A stretch of 64,000 bases of DNA from Haliotis asinina (lineage: Eukaryota; Mollusca; Gastropoda; Lepetellida; Haliotidae). Location of the stretch: the NCBI RefSeq assembly GCF_037392515.1, contig NC_090282.1, positions 33,097,054 through 33,161,053 on the forward strand. Direction: 5' to 3'. Positions within the stretch are counted from its first letter, which is position 1, and every line of letters starts with the position of its first letter. The notes under the pieces are model-generated. The model was not told the origin of the DNA. It was given only the letters and a program-made list of their open reading frames with translations, and ran no database searches. The position numbers were made by a program, and so were the translations under genes. Shown here one piece after another: positions 47,801-58,904 of this stretch.

Positions 47801-47971
47801 ATGTATCTTCTATTTCACAGAATGAATTTTGGGAACAATGTGACCAATAGAAATTCAGATATTGACAGTTTTCCTACACCTAAAAACTAAAACGTGCTCA
47901 TATCTAGCATGATAAGTCGTTCATTTCCTGCGATGAACTATTTCCTGCCGTACACCGCTCCTACGGTGTGG
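44895..47971. mobile_element. 3.08-kb element with 449-bp terminal inverted repeats
   Basis: 44895-45343 is repeated inverted at 47523-47971 with only scattered differences. The tip CCACACCGTAGGAGCGGTG contains its own small hairpin (CACCG/CGGTG). A 3-bp AAC flanks both sides (44892-44894, 47972-47974), a possible target-site duplication. The 2.2-kb interior holds a C2H2 zinc-finger sequence (45706-46063, plus) but nothing resembling a transposase. The right half of the interior (46070-47520) has only short ORFs. High arm identity implies a recent insertion or gene conversion. Superfamily unknown. Confidence 0.85.
45706..46063 (+). pseudogene. C2H2 zinc-finger sequence inside the long-TIR element
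   Basis: First frame: RICSKMFMSNHHYDGHMNNH, then KLKPYKCSKCKTQYAYSSGR and TSHQTRCENDE. After a run of five C at about 45883 the reading must shift to give NPQCDQCSQVFKASKCLKDH, LKSLHSPTLPYVCECGRGF and WRSSMKKDRGTAC, with a TAA/TGA end near 46063. Four fingers can be read, with LKPYKC-type linkers. The first finger lacks its first Cys and may start at an acceptor just upstream (CTAAG). The last has Asp where His is expected. A single missing C would explain the shift, so either a decayed gene or a homopolymer sequencing error. Confidence 0.65.
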
Positions 47972-48325
47972 AACCTAAGGAACCGCTTCCTGGTGGTGAC
48001 GTCATAAGCGGCACAAGACTTGGGTCACAGTGTAAGTCAATACGCAATAGCCAGACGACTGGGTACCAGTGGATTCCTGACTTACAGACCTCTCTGGGCA
48101 CAGCCGAACATCGTCGACGGAGACGTTGGTAGTGACATGAGTGGCAGAGGGTGCTCTTCTCGCATGAAACCCTCTTCTCTCTGGTCAGAGCTAACGGAAG
48201 AGTGCGTGTTCATTACCGCCGTGAAGAAAAAAACGGCTGTGTTTTGTGTGCAGAAGGTGGTGCCGTATATGGAGCAATACCCCACTCAGACATATTATCC
48301 TATACCAGGTTTTAACGTCTTTTAA

Positions 48326-48380
48326 TATGACGCGGGGATCGAACCCGCGACTAACCGCTACACCATGGAGGTAGCGTAGG
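48326..48380 (-). repeat. tRNA-like fragment
   Basis: On the minus strand: CCATGGTGTAGCGGTTAGTC directly joined to GCGGGTTCGATCCCCGCGTC. D-arm and T-arm are both good but the anticodon arm is absent. A deleted tRNA pseudogene or SINE head, not a functional tRNA. Confidence 0.55.
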
Positions 48381-49154
48381 AAGGTGTATGGCTGCATTAG
48401 GACAGGAGGAGGTCATAGGCGTTATAAATGTTTTCCCAACACAGACGATGAATTTCACTGTAACGTGCTATGGTCCTGGAAGTGGACTTTGACACTCACT
48501 CCCATGTGAGTGTCAATTGTGATTTTGAAACCGGAAGTATCATGGTTGCGTTTTTTCATGAGTTTGATAGCTTGACATGTTATGAAAAACATATTTTGTT
48601 TATGAATCTATCTTTAGTGGTTATTTCACATGGTAGCGTTTTCAATTTGTGGTTTTTCTTTCGCCCGTCAGTTTATTATTCATGATGTCTCTCTTTACTC
48701 ATCAAAGATTGAGTCAGTCATGTGATCATAAAGCAAGCAAACTTCCTTTCATATCAGTTCGTATCGATTGGTCTTAACAGTCATAGTGTATTCCCAGTTG
48801 ATACGTTCGTCAATGTCAACGACGTCAAGATCACATGAACATGTTTCAGGTGTACATCCATGTGCTGAAGTGCACAACAACCTCTTACAGCCACACCGAC
48901 CTGTACACTGACTACAAGCTAGAAATATGAAGCTGACAAAAGTCCACGGGGACGATGTAGTCTGAACATATCTGAATCACAGACGAATAATTTAGGAACA
49001 TCCATTACGATAGAGACGTATTGCTTTAAGCACAAAAATTAAGTGCCAGCTTTTATGGACAACGCAAATATATTCCTGAATGATATTTATATAAACATTT
49101 TACTGAAACAAAACATCAGGCCTCGGTTTTTGCAATAACTAATGATATACACAA

Positions 49155-49295
49155 AACAGCTACACAAAACATGGTCATGACACTATGAGCATCCATCTTG
49201 GCAAGTGGGATGCAATGGCATGTGTCAGACAAGGAAGTGGACGACCACCTGACCACAGTAGGTCGCTCTTACGACATCAGGGGTTGCCAGTGAAG
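49155..49295 (-). repeat. SINE family B fragment (old)
   Basis: 'CACTATGAGCATCCATCTTG', 'GGCATGTGTCAGACAAGGAA' and 'GTAGGTCGCTCTTACGACAT' follow the order of the family B middle and head. Confidence 0.5.
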
Positions 49296-50241
49296 ATCAG
49301 TTTTGGCCCAGATCGTTTTATGGACCCAGCATATGTGTGAGCCTGTGAAAATGGTTATTGAAAATATGCACAACCAGTTTCATGACATGATTTGATAGGT
49401 AATTACAAATGCTTTTATAGACAACACAGTCTGTGTCACCAATATCAACTGGCCTCTGCATAGATCGTAGCTCATATACATATGTAATCTCTATAAGCTA
49501 TTCAATATGCTCACAGAAGTTGGCAAAGACGTTGGCAGACGAATTAGATGCTTTAAGGTTAGATTTCTGCGTGAAAACCTCCATGGATACTAAAAGACCA
49601 ACTGTAGTTTATTTCCGTATTGTATGTCGCATGACTACGTTGTCAGTCAAGCAGAGAGCTAATTAACTGACAATAGTTAGCGCATCATGGAATTGGCTCA
49701 TGTTAATCACTGTATTCATCAGTTGATGATCGTCGACAATACAACGTCAGTCCTAAACTACTGACACACCACACCGGGATGAACTCGACCAAGTCGACGT
49801 TGTTCCAACAGACATGAAGCACCAGCTGTTATCAGCAGAGCGTGTTTTCAGTGATATACATCTTCTGCGTGCCGCCCAGATCTATATACTAGTATTTATT
49901 TCCTGAAATACGAGTACGATTCTCAATCTCAGAGCTTAACATCAGCATGGACATAACTCATTTTCAAAGTAGGGGTGAAGGTGTGTAGTTGCTTCATGGT
50001 CTGTAACCCCCTTGGATCCGTCAATGCTGGCGCTAATTCAGATTTCGTAAATTAGACCATCCGGTTATATTACCATGGCTGAAATTATATGTTGTCCTTT
50101 GCACAGCAGTCACACGCGGTTGCTGATGATAACTGGCTTTAAATTACAGCTAAATCAGTCCAAACTGTGGAAATGACATCCCTTTCGGTCGCCAAAGCTG
50201 CACTACAATTTCACCATATTTGAGGTCTGGCTTCTAGACCA

Positions 50242-52882
50242 GTGCCTCGTTGTTCAAAACAACCTTAGCTAAGATCAACCTTCAGCACTAAGGTTAGAGT
50301 TACGATCACCTTCAGAAAAAGATACGCCTGTTGCACAAAACAACCTTAGGGCAACCTTAACTTGGGCTCCAACCTTAGCCGTAACCTTAACCTGTGGATG
50401 CCGATTTTCTTTTTCAGGCGCACATTTTCATAAGGTTTGAAAAGTGAACGTTGTGCGAGAATTGCGCTAGCGTGGTCCTGGATCTGTGTACGGCTATAAA
50501 ATTACACAGAAATGTAGAATATTTAATTTCTCATCTGTTGGTATAAATATAACTGCGACAACCTCAGGGATTTGAGAAATAGATACTGCTAAATGTTGTC
50601 CAAAACTTTTGTGTGCGTTAAAAATCATTAAATTTCTCCGTTTTCTTCGTGTACCAATAAAAGCACTCTGCTACGATTTTTTAAATTTATCATCTTTACG
50701 AAAAGTGTGAGCGAAGAAAATACAGCCTAATGTCAGAACGACATAAGTGTATATGAAATGGATTTATGTGTTAATGCACAACGTTATACGCTCAATATTA
50801 AAACTGGCACGCAATAAATGTCAAAAATGTATGCTCTTCTATGACGTATACAGGGAGATGATGCACGCATAAAGATAAGGGGACATAACCCCGCTATGCT
50901 TTACATCAGGTCAGTGTAACTAAGATCACATGGAGAGAATTTGCTGTGAATACGGACAGTATATTTTCGTAATGTTTTGTACACAGTGAACAAACCTATT
51001 CCAATACAAAGTTCCCCAATGTGAGCAGAGATGTTTTGTTAGTTTCACAGTTTGTAAGGAAAGATACCAATGTACTACATGAGAAATCGATTTGGATGGT
51101 AATACATAATTTAGTTCTTCGATTCCCAAATTCTCCTGTTTGTGTAGATGTATTTTGATTAATTTTACATCACTACTAACGGAGTAACAGACACATCTTC
51201 ACATGTAATGACATTATATAATTATATAATGCAACATTTTAGTTGACGTCATGGCATGTTTTGTACATTTTGTGACGTCGGAAAAAGACGACACTGCTTT
51301 GCTGTATATATCTCACCTAATTTCCATAGAATATGTCAAAGGTCTCGGCTACTATGCCAGAATTCAACACACTTTAGACAAAACGAAATAGTGTCCTGAA
51401 TATACCAACAATTAGACGGTTTTACCACGTATCTTATTGTGAGCAACACGTGCACCTGCCTGGCATCAATTTAGCGTAAATGATTATTCATTTAGGATAT
51501 AAACATTTATGATTATGTTATTTCTCTTCATAGGAATGTAATGAAAGGTAAAAAGAGAGAACTATTAGATTGTGTACGTAAGGTTTGTCCAAATTAAGAC
51601 ATGACCTGTTATATATTCTTAAGCAGTTTTCGTATAAATATTGAGTTAGATATCCTAGTTGCTATCAAAATATGTTTCAGAACGTTTTTGACAAACAGGC
51701 ACCTGGTCAAAATACGCAAAATATACATCACAATACTGAAAGTGCAATCGGAATGATATGAACATTGTGTTTACTCTTGTTCAACCGACCTTCACCTCAA
51801 AGAAATTGCCTAATATGTGCAACAATGTTGACGTGTGACATCACTACCCATGACCGATTTCTTTCAAAATGGCGGCTTTGCTGACAAGGGTACATTGGAT
51901 TTTGCGAGGACTCTTGCCTTGATTCAGGGATCTTTTGAACATAAATATGAGATGTAAGTAATCAGAATTATTCTGAGTATCTGTGTTTTGTTATATGTTT
52001 TTATCGTTTTCAATGTAAATGACGGGAGAAGCCAGAAATGCCGATAAGTACCGTTGTCGTTCTGCTTGGTTTTACGTCAGTCATGGCGTCACGTTGCACG
52101 GAAACTTTGACACTTGCCAATGAATCATTAAATGATTGCATTGTATATTTTTTAAGTTGCTATTTCTTGCTGCGATACTCTTCAACTTAATATTCTAGGC
52201 GTACTTAACCATTGTAAGTAATGATTACACGCTGGATGCTGGAAAATTTCCGAAAATGCCACGTAGTGTAAAATCGGATTCTATCTTTGTTTACATTTTA
52301 AACGCACAGTCTTTCGAGCACCGCGTTCATTCCCGTTCGTTTTATGTAGACAGTTGGTGTTGGTGACAAAGACCATTTGTAATTTTATTCTATGATGTGT
52401 AGAGAATTCAATGATGCATTTGTCGCAGCAGACTATGAAGTATACGTGATATAATGGGCCTCTCAATATCGGCCTTGTCGAAACGTGATTTTGTAAACAC
52501 TATCCAATATGGCGGAAAGAGCACTAAGTGTTTTTTCGAAAACATCCCAACCAATCCTTGGTTCATCGGCGACGTTTCAGAATTATCATAACTGGTTTTC
52601 ATGAAAACTTGATATCAGTGATCATTAATATGCTATTTTTGACATTCCCATTTCTGTACACTCTCTGCTTCCTCAAAATAAAAGCAGCCGCCATATTCCC
52701 TTTCCAACCTTAGAGACGCTAAGGTTGGGTCGAACCAACCTTAGTTATCAACCGTAACTTAAGGTTAACCTTAGCTGAGGTTGTTTCGTGCAACGGGAGG
52801 CTAACCTTAGTAAAGGTCTAAGGTTGAAATCTTAGAGATAAGGTTGACCTTAGAGATAAGGTTGTTTTGAACAACGGAGCAC
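50242..52882. mobile_element. 2.6-kb element with CAACCTTA-rich inverted ends
   Basis: Left end GTGCCTCGTTGTTCAAAACA ACCTTAG and right end (inverted) GTGCTCCGTTGTTCAAAACA ACCTTAT match. Inside each end are several further CAACCTTA/TAAGGTTG units and a second, nested match (left TTGCACAAAACAACCTTAGG, right inverted TTGCACGAAACAACCTCAGC). The termini span about 50242-50400 and 52705-52882. The ~2.3-kb interior encodes no recognisable transposase. The end style recalls PIF/Harbinger or ISL2EU elements. Two adjacent smaller elements in opposite orientation remain an alternative. Confidence 0.6.
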
Positions 52883-53977
52883 AGCACAGTAAAGTGTAAA
52901 GCGTTCATACCGTCAATGTGATCCTACCTCCCATAACGTGACATAGACATACGGCAACCACTGAGCAAAGGTTAATGCATGCAATGGTTACCAAGCCGTT
53001 ACATCGACAACAGATTATACCTATAGGAAATCAAAATTCATTTATCAAAGCACAATCAGATCTGTCCAGGATCTTGAAAATAAAGATGAGGGTAACGTGG
53101 TTTAGGCTTACACACAGCAAGGAACATGAACAATAAACTCAATGAATTTCTTGGCGCTTCATGAAAGCTCCTCTCGGAAATGTTAAATCCGCAACCGATA
53201 ACAAAGTAATTGATACCAGTAAAAAACACCTAGTTATTAAGTTACAAAGGAATAACCCGGTCTGTTTTTGTTAACACGCTATGGAAAGAGTCCAAACTTT
53301 CGTCGAATTTGTGACCCTCCATATATAAAATATCGAATATATGTCCCAACAAAAACTTAGGTCAAATTCTGACAGGATCACTAGAACTGAAGGTCTGACA
53401 AAACAACGTTATTCAATGATTTTAAGAGGCAATATACCCATTGTGGACCTTTGATGTTAGGATATCTTCATGTAAACAAGTGAAAAGGCTGTTCAGGGTC
53501 AGCTGTCTCGTTATTGTCTTTGATATTGGCTGTGATTTACACAGTGACATTAAAACTGCATACTCATTTTGATGTAAATTCCTCGTTGTCAGTAATATAC
53601 TGTCAGTGTTGGTTGCTCTTTAAAATACAAAACGGACAGGCATTTCCAGCAGTTCATCAAGATATCAGCAGTCGTCACTGATTATAAGACCATTTCTGTG
53701 TTTGACTCTCGTTAATTATCTCTTAGCTGTTGTACATTGCGTATCCCAAAATGTTCATGTCAACGTTTGTCATAAAAAATTAAAACCATACATGAAAAGT
53801 GCTCACAGAAAACGTTTCCACGAAATGCACTTGAAACGTGGAAACACGAGTAAAGACATCAACTATTACAGGCCACACCAAACTAATTGCTTCATTCCGA
53901 AATTTACGACATAAACGAAGATGAAAGAAATGCCATAAATGTCAGCCGTCAGCATTATACAGGCTTTACACATCATA

Positions 53978-54054
53978 CGCATTTGGGGAATCGAACCCAA
54001 GCCATCGACACGTCTAGCGAACGCTTTAACCAGTGGGCTACCCCACCGCCCCGC
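53978..54054 (-). repeat. SINE family A fragment (head only)
   Basis: 'TTTGGGGAATCGAACCCAAG' (B box complement) to 'CTTTAACCAGTGGGCTACCC' (A box complement) and the terminal CACCGCCCC. The 3' domain is missing. Confidence 0.75.
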
Positions 54055-55624
54055 ACCGTTTTTAAATGATTGATATGTACATGTGTTATTACATTCATAT
54101 ACACTTCATGTCATTTTATGTTTCAGTTTTCCACATAACTGTATTTTTTTGTTACTTTGAAAACTTAAACTTAAAGGGCAAAAATACCATCGACATATTT
54201 GGGAAATTCCCACCTTAGTTGTGGCACCTTTGCCCAGTGTAATGGCCATTTCCAACTTGTTCCTAAAACCAAAGTCAAACAATTACATAAACGCCAGATA
54301 CGCTTTATTGATCTTAAGACGTATAACCGCACATAAAGGTAACGGATCTCCACCAATACAACAGACTGACGGAAGATCGAGTGAACACGTCTGTTTAATT
54401 AGTGGTCCAGGATATCAAGCTCCTCACTGAGAAGAAAGCACGGTCATGACCACTCTGGCTATGCAAGGTAATGTAACATTACATTGTATGGTAATGTAGC
54501 AAGTTCACTGGATTGAGACACGGCTGGGGTAATTTCTTATGATGATTCTAACAACACGCAGTACCGTGTAATCACCAGATAGTGTAGGTTTTAATTCCCT
54601 TGGGCATTTTGGCATACCTACGTGTTATGCTAAGGCGTACGGGTGAAGTTTAATGGATAACTACCTGTCATATCTTCTTGATGCTTCTTATGGATCGACT
54701 CAGTATATGAAGCTAGAATTTCTACATCATTCTTGAAATTTCAAGTTAGTACCTAGATATTTAAAGATAATATACTAGAGGGAGAAAAATAACTGATCAT
54801 AAGAAAACACAAGTGCTCCTATATTTTCTCGTTTTGTAGCGCACTGCTTGTGAAGAAACCTAGAACAAAATAAATGAACATTTGCGCTCTCAGGCGAACC
54901 CAGGTGCTGGGCTCAGTATGAGGCCTCTTATCACAATGGCGCAATAGGATGTGACTGTTATCATCTGCCTGAATAAACTAGAATAAAATAAATACCAACA
55001 GTGTACAACTGATATAATATTATTCACAACATGCATTGTTTGATTACATGTACAGGTCCGCAGTACAGAATTTGGATCATTGTATTTATAGAATTTAATA
55101 CATGTTCTGTACATCTCTGAATGACAATGAATGAATCTGGAAATGAACCGCAGTAAGCAATAAAAACAATCCTCATCTTTAAATCACATGCCTAGATGCT
55201 TGTCCCTATTTGTATAAACAGGAATTTAATATATTTACCGTACCATAAAGATCAGCATACAACAGTTCATTTTGAAACGCTGAGACCGGGGTGACAGACT
55301 ATTTAATGAAATACAGCTCCGTACTGAACAACAGCTGTTAAGGGATTGACATGAACACTTCGACAAAATGTTTCACCATATATAGAATGTTTCTAATACA
55401 GAACATTTCACACTTTTAATAACAATATGAACTTATGGTTTTGTGGGACTGTTACCTTCAAGCGTCTGAAAGTGTTTTAGTAGGACGTGGTGGTTTCTGC
55501 CAAGACAGCACGCCAGACTGTTTCCACATTGCCTTTATTGACAGCTGCCGCACATCCTTTCCAGTTCAGTCGAGTTTTCTGATACTGCTATTGACAACGT
55601 GCGTCAGTCAATAAAAATAATCCA

Positions 55625-55745
55625 AGGGTAGCAGCCATAAAATTTCCGAGTTCCGTGCTGGGATTCGAGCAAACGGACCTACTAATCCCATGTCCGGGCG
55701 CCTTGCCCACAAGGCCACATAGGTTAACCCCCTCAGCTAGGTGGC
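55625..55745 (-). repeat. tRNA-derived SINE, separate family (C)
   Basis: On the minus strand: GTGGCCTTGTGGGCAAGGCG (A box), CCCGGACATGGGATTAGTAG and GTTTGCTCGAATCCCAGCAC (B box). The body is short. Its head differs from family A. Confidence 0.65.
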
Positions 55746-56394
55746 ATGGTAACGATGTCATCTTTGGGATGGCTCCGCGCCATGCTACACAAGTACCAAA
55801 CACTGTTACAACAGTTTCAGGTACAGACACGTACCTTTTGCCTCCATATCTTTTCTTTCGGAATCACGGATCAGGCAACACTTGAAAATCATCTTCCAAT
55901 TTTGAAAACAACATTTCGAAACAGATTCTGTGTTTGCTTGTCATTTTACTATCCTTTGGCCCATTTCTGGTGTTCCCCGCCTAAACTAAACTCACATTAC
56001 TGTCCTACCTTGACTGGATTTTGCATTTGTGCAAGCATTTGCTATAGCTTTATAGCCTCCTATATAGCCCAAATACTGCTGATGCGAGATTAAATTTGAA
56101 ATGACAGTAAAAGAAAGATGGTGTGTGTTGGATTGGGTTAGTGTAGTATTCAGACGGGTAACGGGTGTACTTGGGGGCGCACCTTTTTATCAGAAATGGA
56201 AAGGACATTCAGTCCCAGTTTGAAATACCAATTGTCAACAGTTAGCCAGACCTTTAGTCCTTGCCACCCATAGCGTTTCAAGTGGAAATGCCTGAGTTGA
56301 AGCTACGTGTTGCTCCTTTAGAGAAGTTGGCCGTTCTTGCACATGAACATAAGCATCGCGAGCACGAACACGATGTAACGGGTTTAATGTGACG

Positions 56395-56459
56395 TCACAG
56401 TGCTGGAAGGGAGGGCCGCTGTCGTCTTGGGGGTGGTGGAGGAGGCGGACTTTCTCGAG
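56395..56459 (-). CDS. WIPF: WIPF-like last exon
   Basis: Acceptor TATTTTGCAG. 65 nt. Seven consecutive prolines, then RRQRPSLPAL and TGA (56397-56395). Vertebrate WIPs end in a short basic-proline tail (APPLPPIPR), which this resembles in style rather than in exact residues. Confidence 0.8.
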
Positions 56460-57989
56460 CTGCAAAATAGAATACGAGAATTATTTAGAGAATTCGAACT
56501 CGAACCAGCATCCAGCAAGTTGTCAACACCAGCATAAAATCTAAGTCCCTCCGTAGCTTGTACATTTATCATCAGCTCTGCAATCAAGCACATTGCCTAA
56601 AGCAAATTAATTACTCAGTCCCAATTGTGCCAGATTAGACAGCGTCCACTGTAGTAACATATGCAAGACCATCATATCACGGCTAACATATAATTTAGTC
56701 TTGCAACTTAAACACTCAAGAATGTAATAATAATTTAACATAAATATAGGAACATTCTTATCAATATCAAGGCGGGCCATGCCACAAATGGCTCGTGAGG
56801 TAGGATCCCCACCTTCACCATGACGAGCGAATGCTTAATATATGAAAAAGAAAACATAAATAGAGGATGTGACGTACGTTGCTTGGCAACAAGGGCGCTT
56901 GGGTATGTCTTCTTGCATGGTGTGTAGGGCTCGGGAAACGGCAACTCGAGGATTCCGTGAAATCTAAACCTAGCTTCGAAATCTGAAACAGCAAGGATCA
57001 GTATCATGTTAGTTTGTACTTGTACGTGTCCGAAGCTAAATCAAGTAGAGATGTTCAGGGTCCACTTGCACAAAGCGATCTTTGGTCATGATAACTCTCA
57101 CACTGTAATATAGACTTCTAAAGATGGTTTTAGAGATTTCTTTGTGCAAGTGGGGTCTGATTTTATTAAGCTGTTGATTGTTTTCTGACTTCACACCTTG
57201 CAAGCTGCGATATGATTTGCAGTGTTTTGCTGTTGTCAATAAGACTTACAGTGTTTTCACTGCTATCAATAAGACTTACAGTGTTTTCACTGCTATCAAT
57301 AAGACTTACAGTGTTTTCACTGCTATCAGTAAGGTGTTTTTGCTGATATCAAGAAGACTTAAGATGATTACACTATGCCACTTAGAAAGTGGTCAAATGC
57401 AACATATGTCATATTTGGGATTTCACTTTCTCAGACTTAAGATGTTTTCGCTGCCATCAATAAGACTTTCGGTGTTCTCGCTGCTACCAGTAAGACTTAC
57501 GGGGGTTTCGCTGCTACCAATAAGACTTACGGAGGTTTCGCTGCTATCAATAAGACTTACGGGGGTTTCGCTGCTATCAATAAGACTTACGGAGGTTTCG
57601 CTGCTACCAATAAGACTTACGGAGGTTTCACTACCACCAATAAGACTTACGGAGGTTTCGCTGCTAACAATGACTTACAGTGTTGTCGCTACCATCGATA
57701 AGACTTTCGGTGTTCTCGCTGCTACCAATAAGACCTACGCAGGTTTCGCTGCTACCTGTATGACCTACGGAGGTTTCGCTGCTAACAATACGACTTAAAA
57801 TGTTTTCGTAAATGATTAAAAAAAATAACTTACCTAAATTAGGACAGAGAAGGTAAGCACTGTTCTAGTTGGACTGATGACATTGTTAGATTTACCTGAT
57901 ATATCTGGCACAGATCTAGAGGGTATCCTACGTGTTCTCTCGGGCAGCGGCGGTGGAGCAGTAGAATTCACCGACAGTAGCTGGGCCAT
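56395..57989 (-). CDS. WIPF: WIP/verprolin family protein, WASP-binding C terminus
   Basis: Three exons (57896-57989, 56878-56982, 56395-56459) join in phase into 87 codons plus TGA. Exon 2 encodes DFEARFRFHGILELPFPEPY and TPCKKTYPSALVAKQ, matching the C-terminal WASP/N-WASP-binding region of WIPF1-3 (pattern D-F/W-E-x-R/K-F-x-F-H ... P..E.Y ... K.YPS). The last exon encodes RESPPPPPPPRRQRPSLPAL, a proline-rich end like that of WIP. WIP proteins bind actin through N-terminal WH2 motifs and hold WASP inactive until signalled. The WH2 and long proline-rich parts are not seen upstream in the window. The first exon begins exactly at an ATG following TTTACAG, so it may be an internal exon or a true start. 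Confidence 0.82.
56878..56982 (-). CDS. WIPF: WIPF-like exon (WASP-binding motif)
   Basis: Acceptor TGTTTCAG, donor GTACGT. 105 nt. FEARFRFH and EPYTPCKKTYPS are the conserved contact region of WIP with the WASP EVH1 (WH1) domain. This is the diagnostic exon. Confidence 0.88.
57053..57165. mobile_element. Short MITE with TTGCACAAAG ends
   Basis: Left CAGGGTCCACTTGCACAAAG CGATCT and right, inverted, CAGACCCCACTTGCACAAAG AAATCT. About 110 bp in total. Similar termini occur in PIF/Harbinger-type MITEs. It lies just upstream of the diagnostic WIPF exon. Confidence 0.6.
57235..57795. repeat. 30-bp minisatellite in the WIPF intron
   Basis: Units of AAGACTTACAGTGTTTTCAC TGCTATCAAT. Three nearly identical copies (57241-57330) precede a ~105-bp interruption and then about twelve GGAGGTTTCGCTGCTACCAA-type copies. 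The 30-bp period keeps a plus-strand frame open for 206 codons (NKTYGGFAAT-like repeats), antisense to the WIPF gene. No sign of real coding. Confidence 0.9.
57896..57989 (-). CDS. WIPF: WIPF-like exon (proline-rich part)
   Basis: Bounded by TTTACAG and donor GTAAAT. Encodes MAQLLSVNSTAPPPLPERTR and RIPSRSVPDIS, 31 codons plus one nucleotide, phase 1 out. PPPLPERTRR has the PxLPxR/K style of SH3 ligands found in WIP. Confidence 0.75.
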
Positions 57990-58049
57990 CTGTAAAGTTT
58001 GTTGCCATTATATTATTTGTTAATCAAAGCTGTACTTCCCAGTATTTCA

Positions 58050-58158
58050 CCTGCATAATAACCAGACTGAACCAGACACCCAGTGACTAAGTCACTGAGC
58101 CTGGCCATCCGATCCCGTTAGTTGCCTCTTACGACAAGAATGGGTTACTGAAGACACA
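58050..58158 (-). repeat. SINE family B fragment
   Basis: 'ACACCCAGTGACTAAGTCAC', 'CCATCCGATCCCGTTAGTTG' and 'AATGGGTTACTGAAGACAC'. Directly adjoins a family A fragment. Confidence 0.65.
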
Positions 58159-58161
58159 GTA

Positions 58162-58256
58162 GTGTACACTGCAATATTTCAGCAATATCACGGCGGGGGA
58201 CATTGTATACCTGCAGTTGATCCAACCAGCGTGACGTACGAGCGCTTTAAACTTCA
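58162..58256 (-). repeat. SINE family A fragment
   Basis: 'AATATTTCAGCAATATCACG', 'GCGGGGGACATTGTATACCT' and 'CAGCGTGACGTACGAGCGCT'; internally deleted. Confidence 0.6.
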
Positions 58257-58789
58257 GCGTCTGAGAATAGCATAATTTGTCCTAAGCCACCCGGAGTTGT
58301 TCAGGCTCCCTGAGTTGGTACTGACGTCATCGAATCGTATCGTCACATGGTTGGAAAAGCATTAAACAACAACGAAAACAAAACATCTCAAACGCATTAC
58401 GTCTTTGCGTTGCTGCAAATTCCGGAAATACTTATGAATGCACTTAAAGGTCACATGCAACCAAACAATCAAACATAATTAAAACACATTTATCACTTAT
58501 TCATGGCATATGTTGTTCATTGCTGCTTTTAAAAAAACAAATAAACAAACTTATAAGCGTACAGTTGCGATTCAAAAGTGCAATTTTGTTGTACTTGGGC
58601 TTATTTCCCCCGAAACGAAGCCCTCGGGAGACCGAACCCAGTCATAGCGGGTGGATATGCACTCAAGGGTAACGACGGCTTCCGATTGTCTGTTTCATTT
58701 GCTGATATGCTGAGGGTTCATTGTGTGTACAGAAAGATGATCTGTTTGATGGGCATTTTAGAAGTATAGCCAATCACAAGAAAGTAAGA

Positions 58790-58904
58790 TTCTCTATGGA
58801 TAACAACTTCTTTTTGTGTACTTGATGCGACGTTTCAGAATGGATTCATATACTGTTGTCAAACAAAATCATATACACTAAAAGAAGTCGTTATCCATGA
58901 AGAA
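58790..58904. mobile_element. Third palindromic element with GAAACG core
   Basis: Arms 58790-58823 and 58871-58904 (TTCTCTATGGATAACAACTT versus inverted TTCTTCATGGATAACGACTT) with about five mismatches over 34 bp. On the minus strand the interior has TTGACAA, a CAG...CTG stem and GAAACG, aligning with the CTGACGA...GAAACG of the element at 3021. Confidence 0.65.

Larger units (their letters stand above)
47985..50240. other. Non-coding stretch between two large elements
   Basis: No recognisable gene. Contains a tRNA-like fragment at 48326-48380 and a degenerate family B SINE at 49155-49295. Short plus-strand ORFs (48020-48325, 48470-48685, 49433-49666) have no recognisable domains. Confidence 0.55.
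52883..56394. other. Non-coding stretch downstream of the WIPF gene
   Basis: AT-rich, no gene recognised. Holds a truncated family A SINE (53978-54054) and a different tRNA-derived SINE (55625-55745). The WIPF 3' UTR would run leftward from 56394; a minus-strand AATAAA near 55541-55536 is the first hexamer I noticed. Confidence 0.55.

Noticed and set aside
48326..48380. tRNA gene
   Set aside because: Good D and T arms but no anticodon arm; a fragment.
57178..57798. 206-codon plus-strand ORF with NKTY repeats
   Set aside because: Produced by a 30-bp tandem repeat; no signal of selection or domain.
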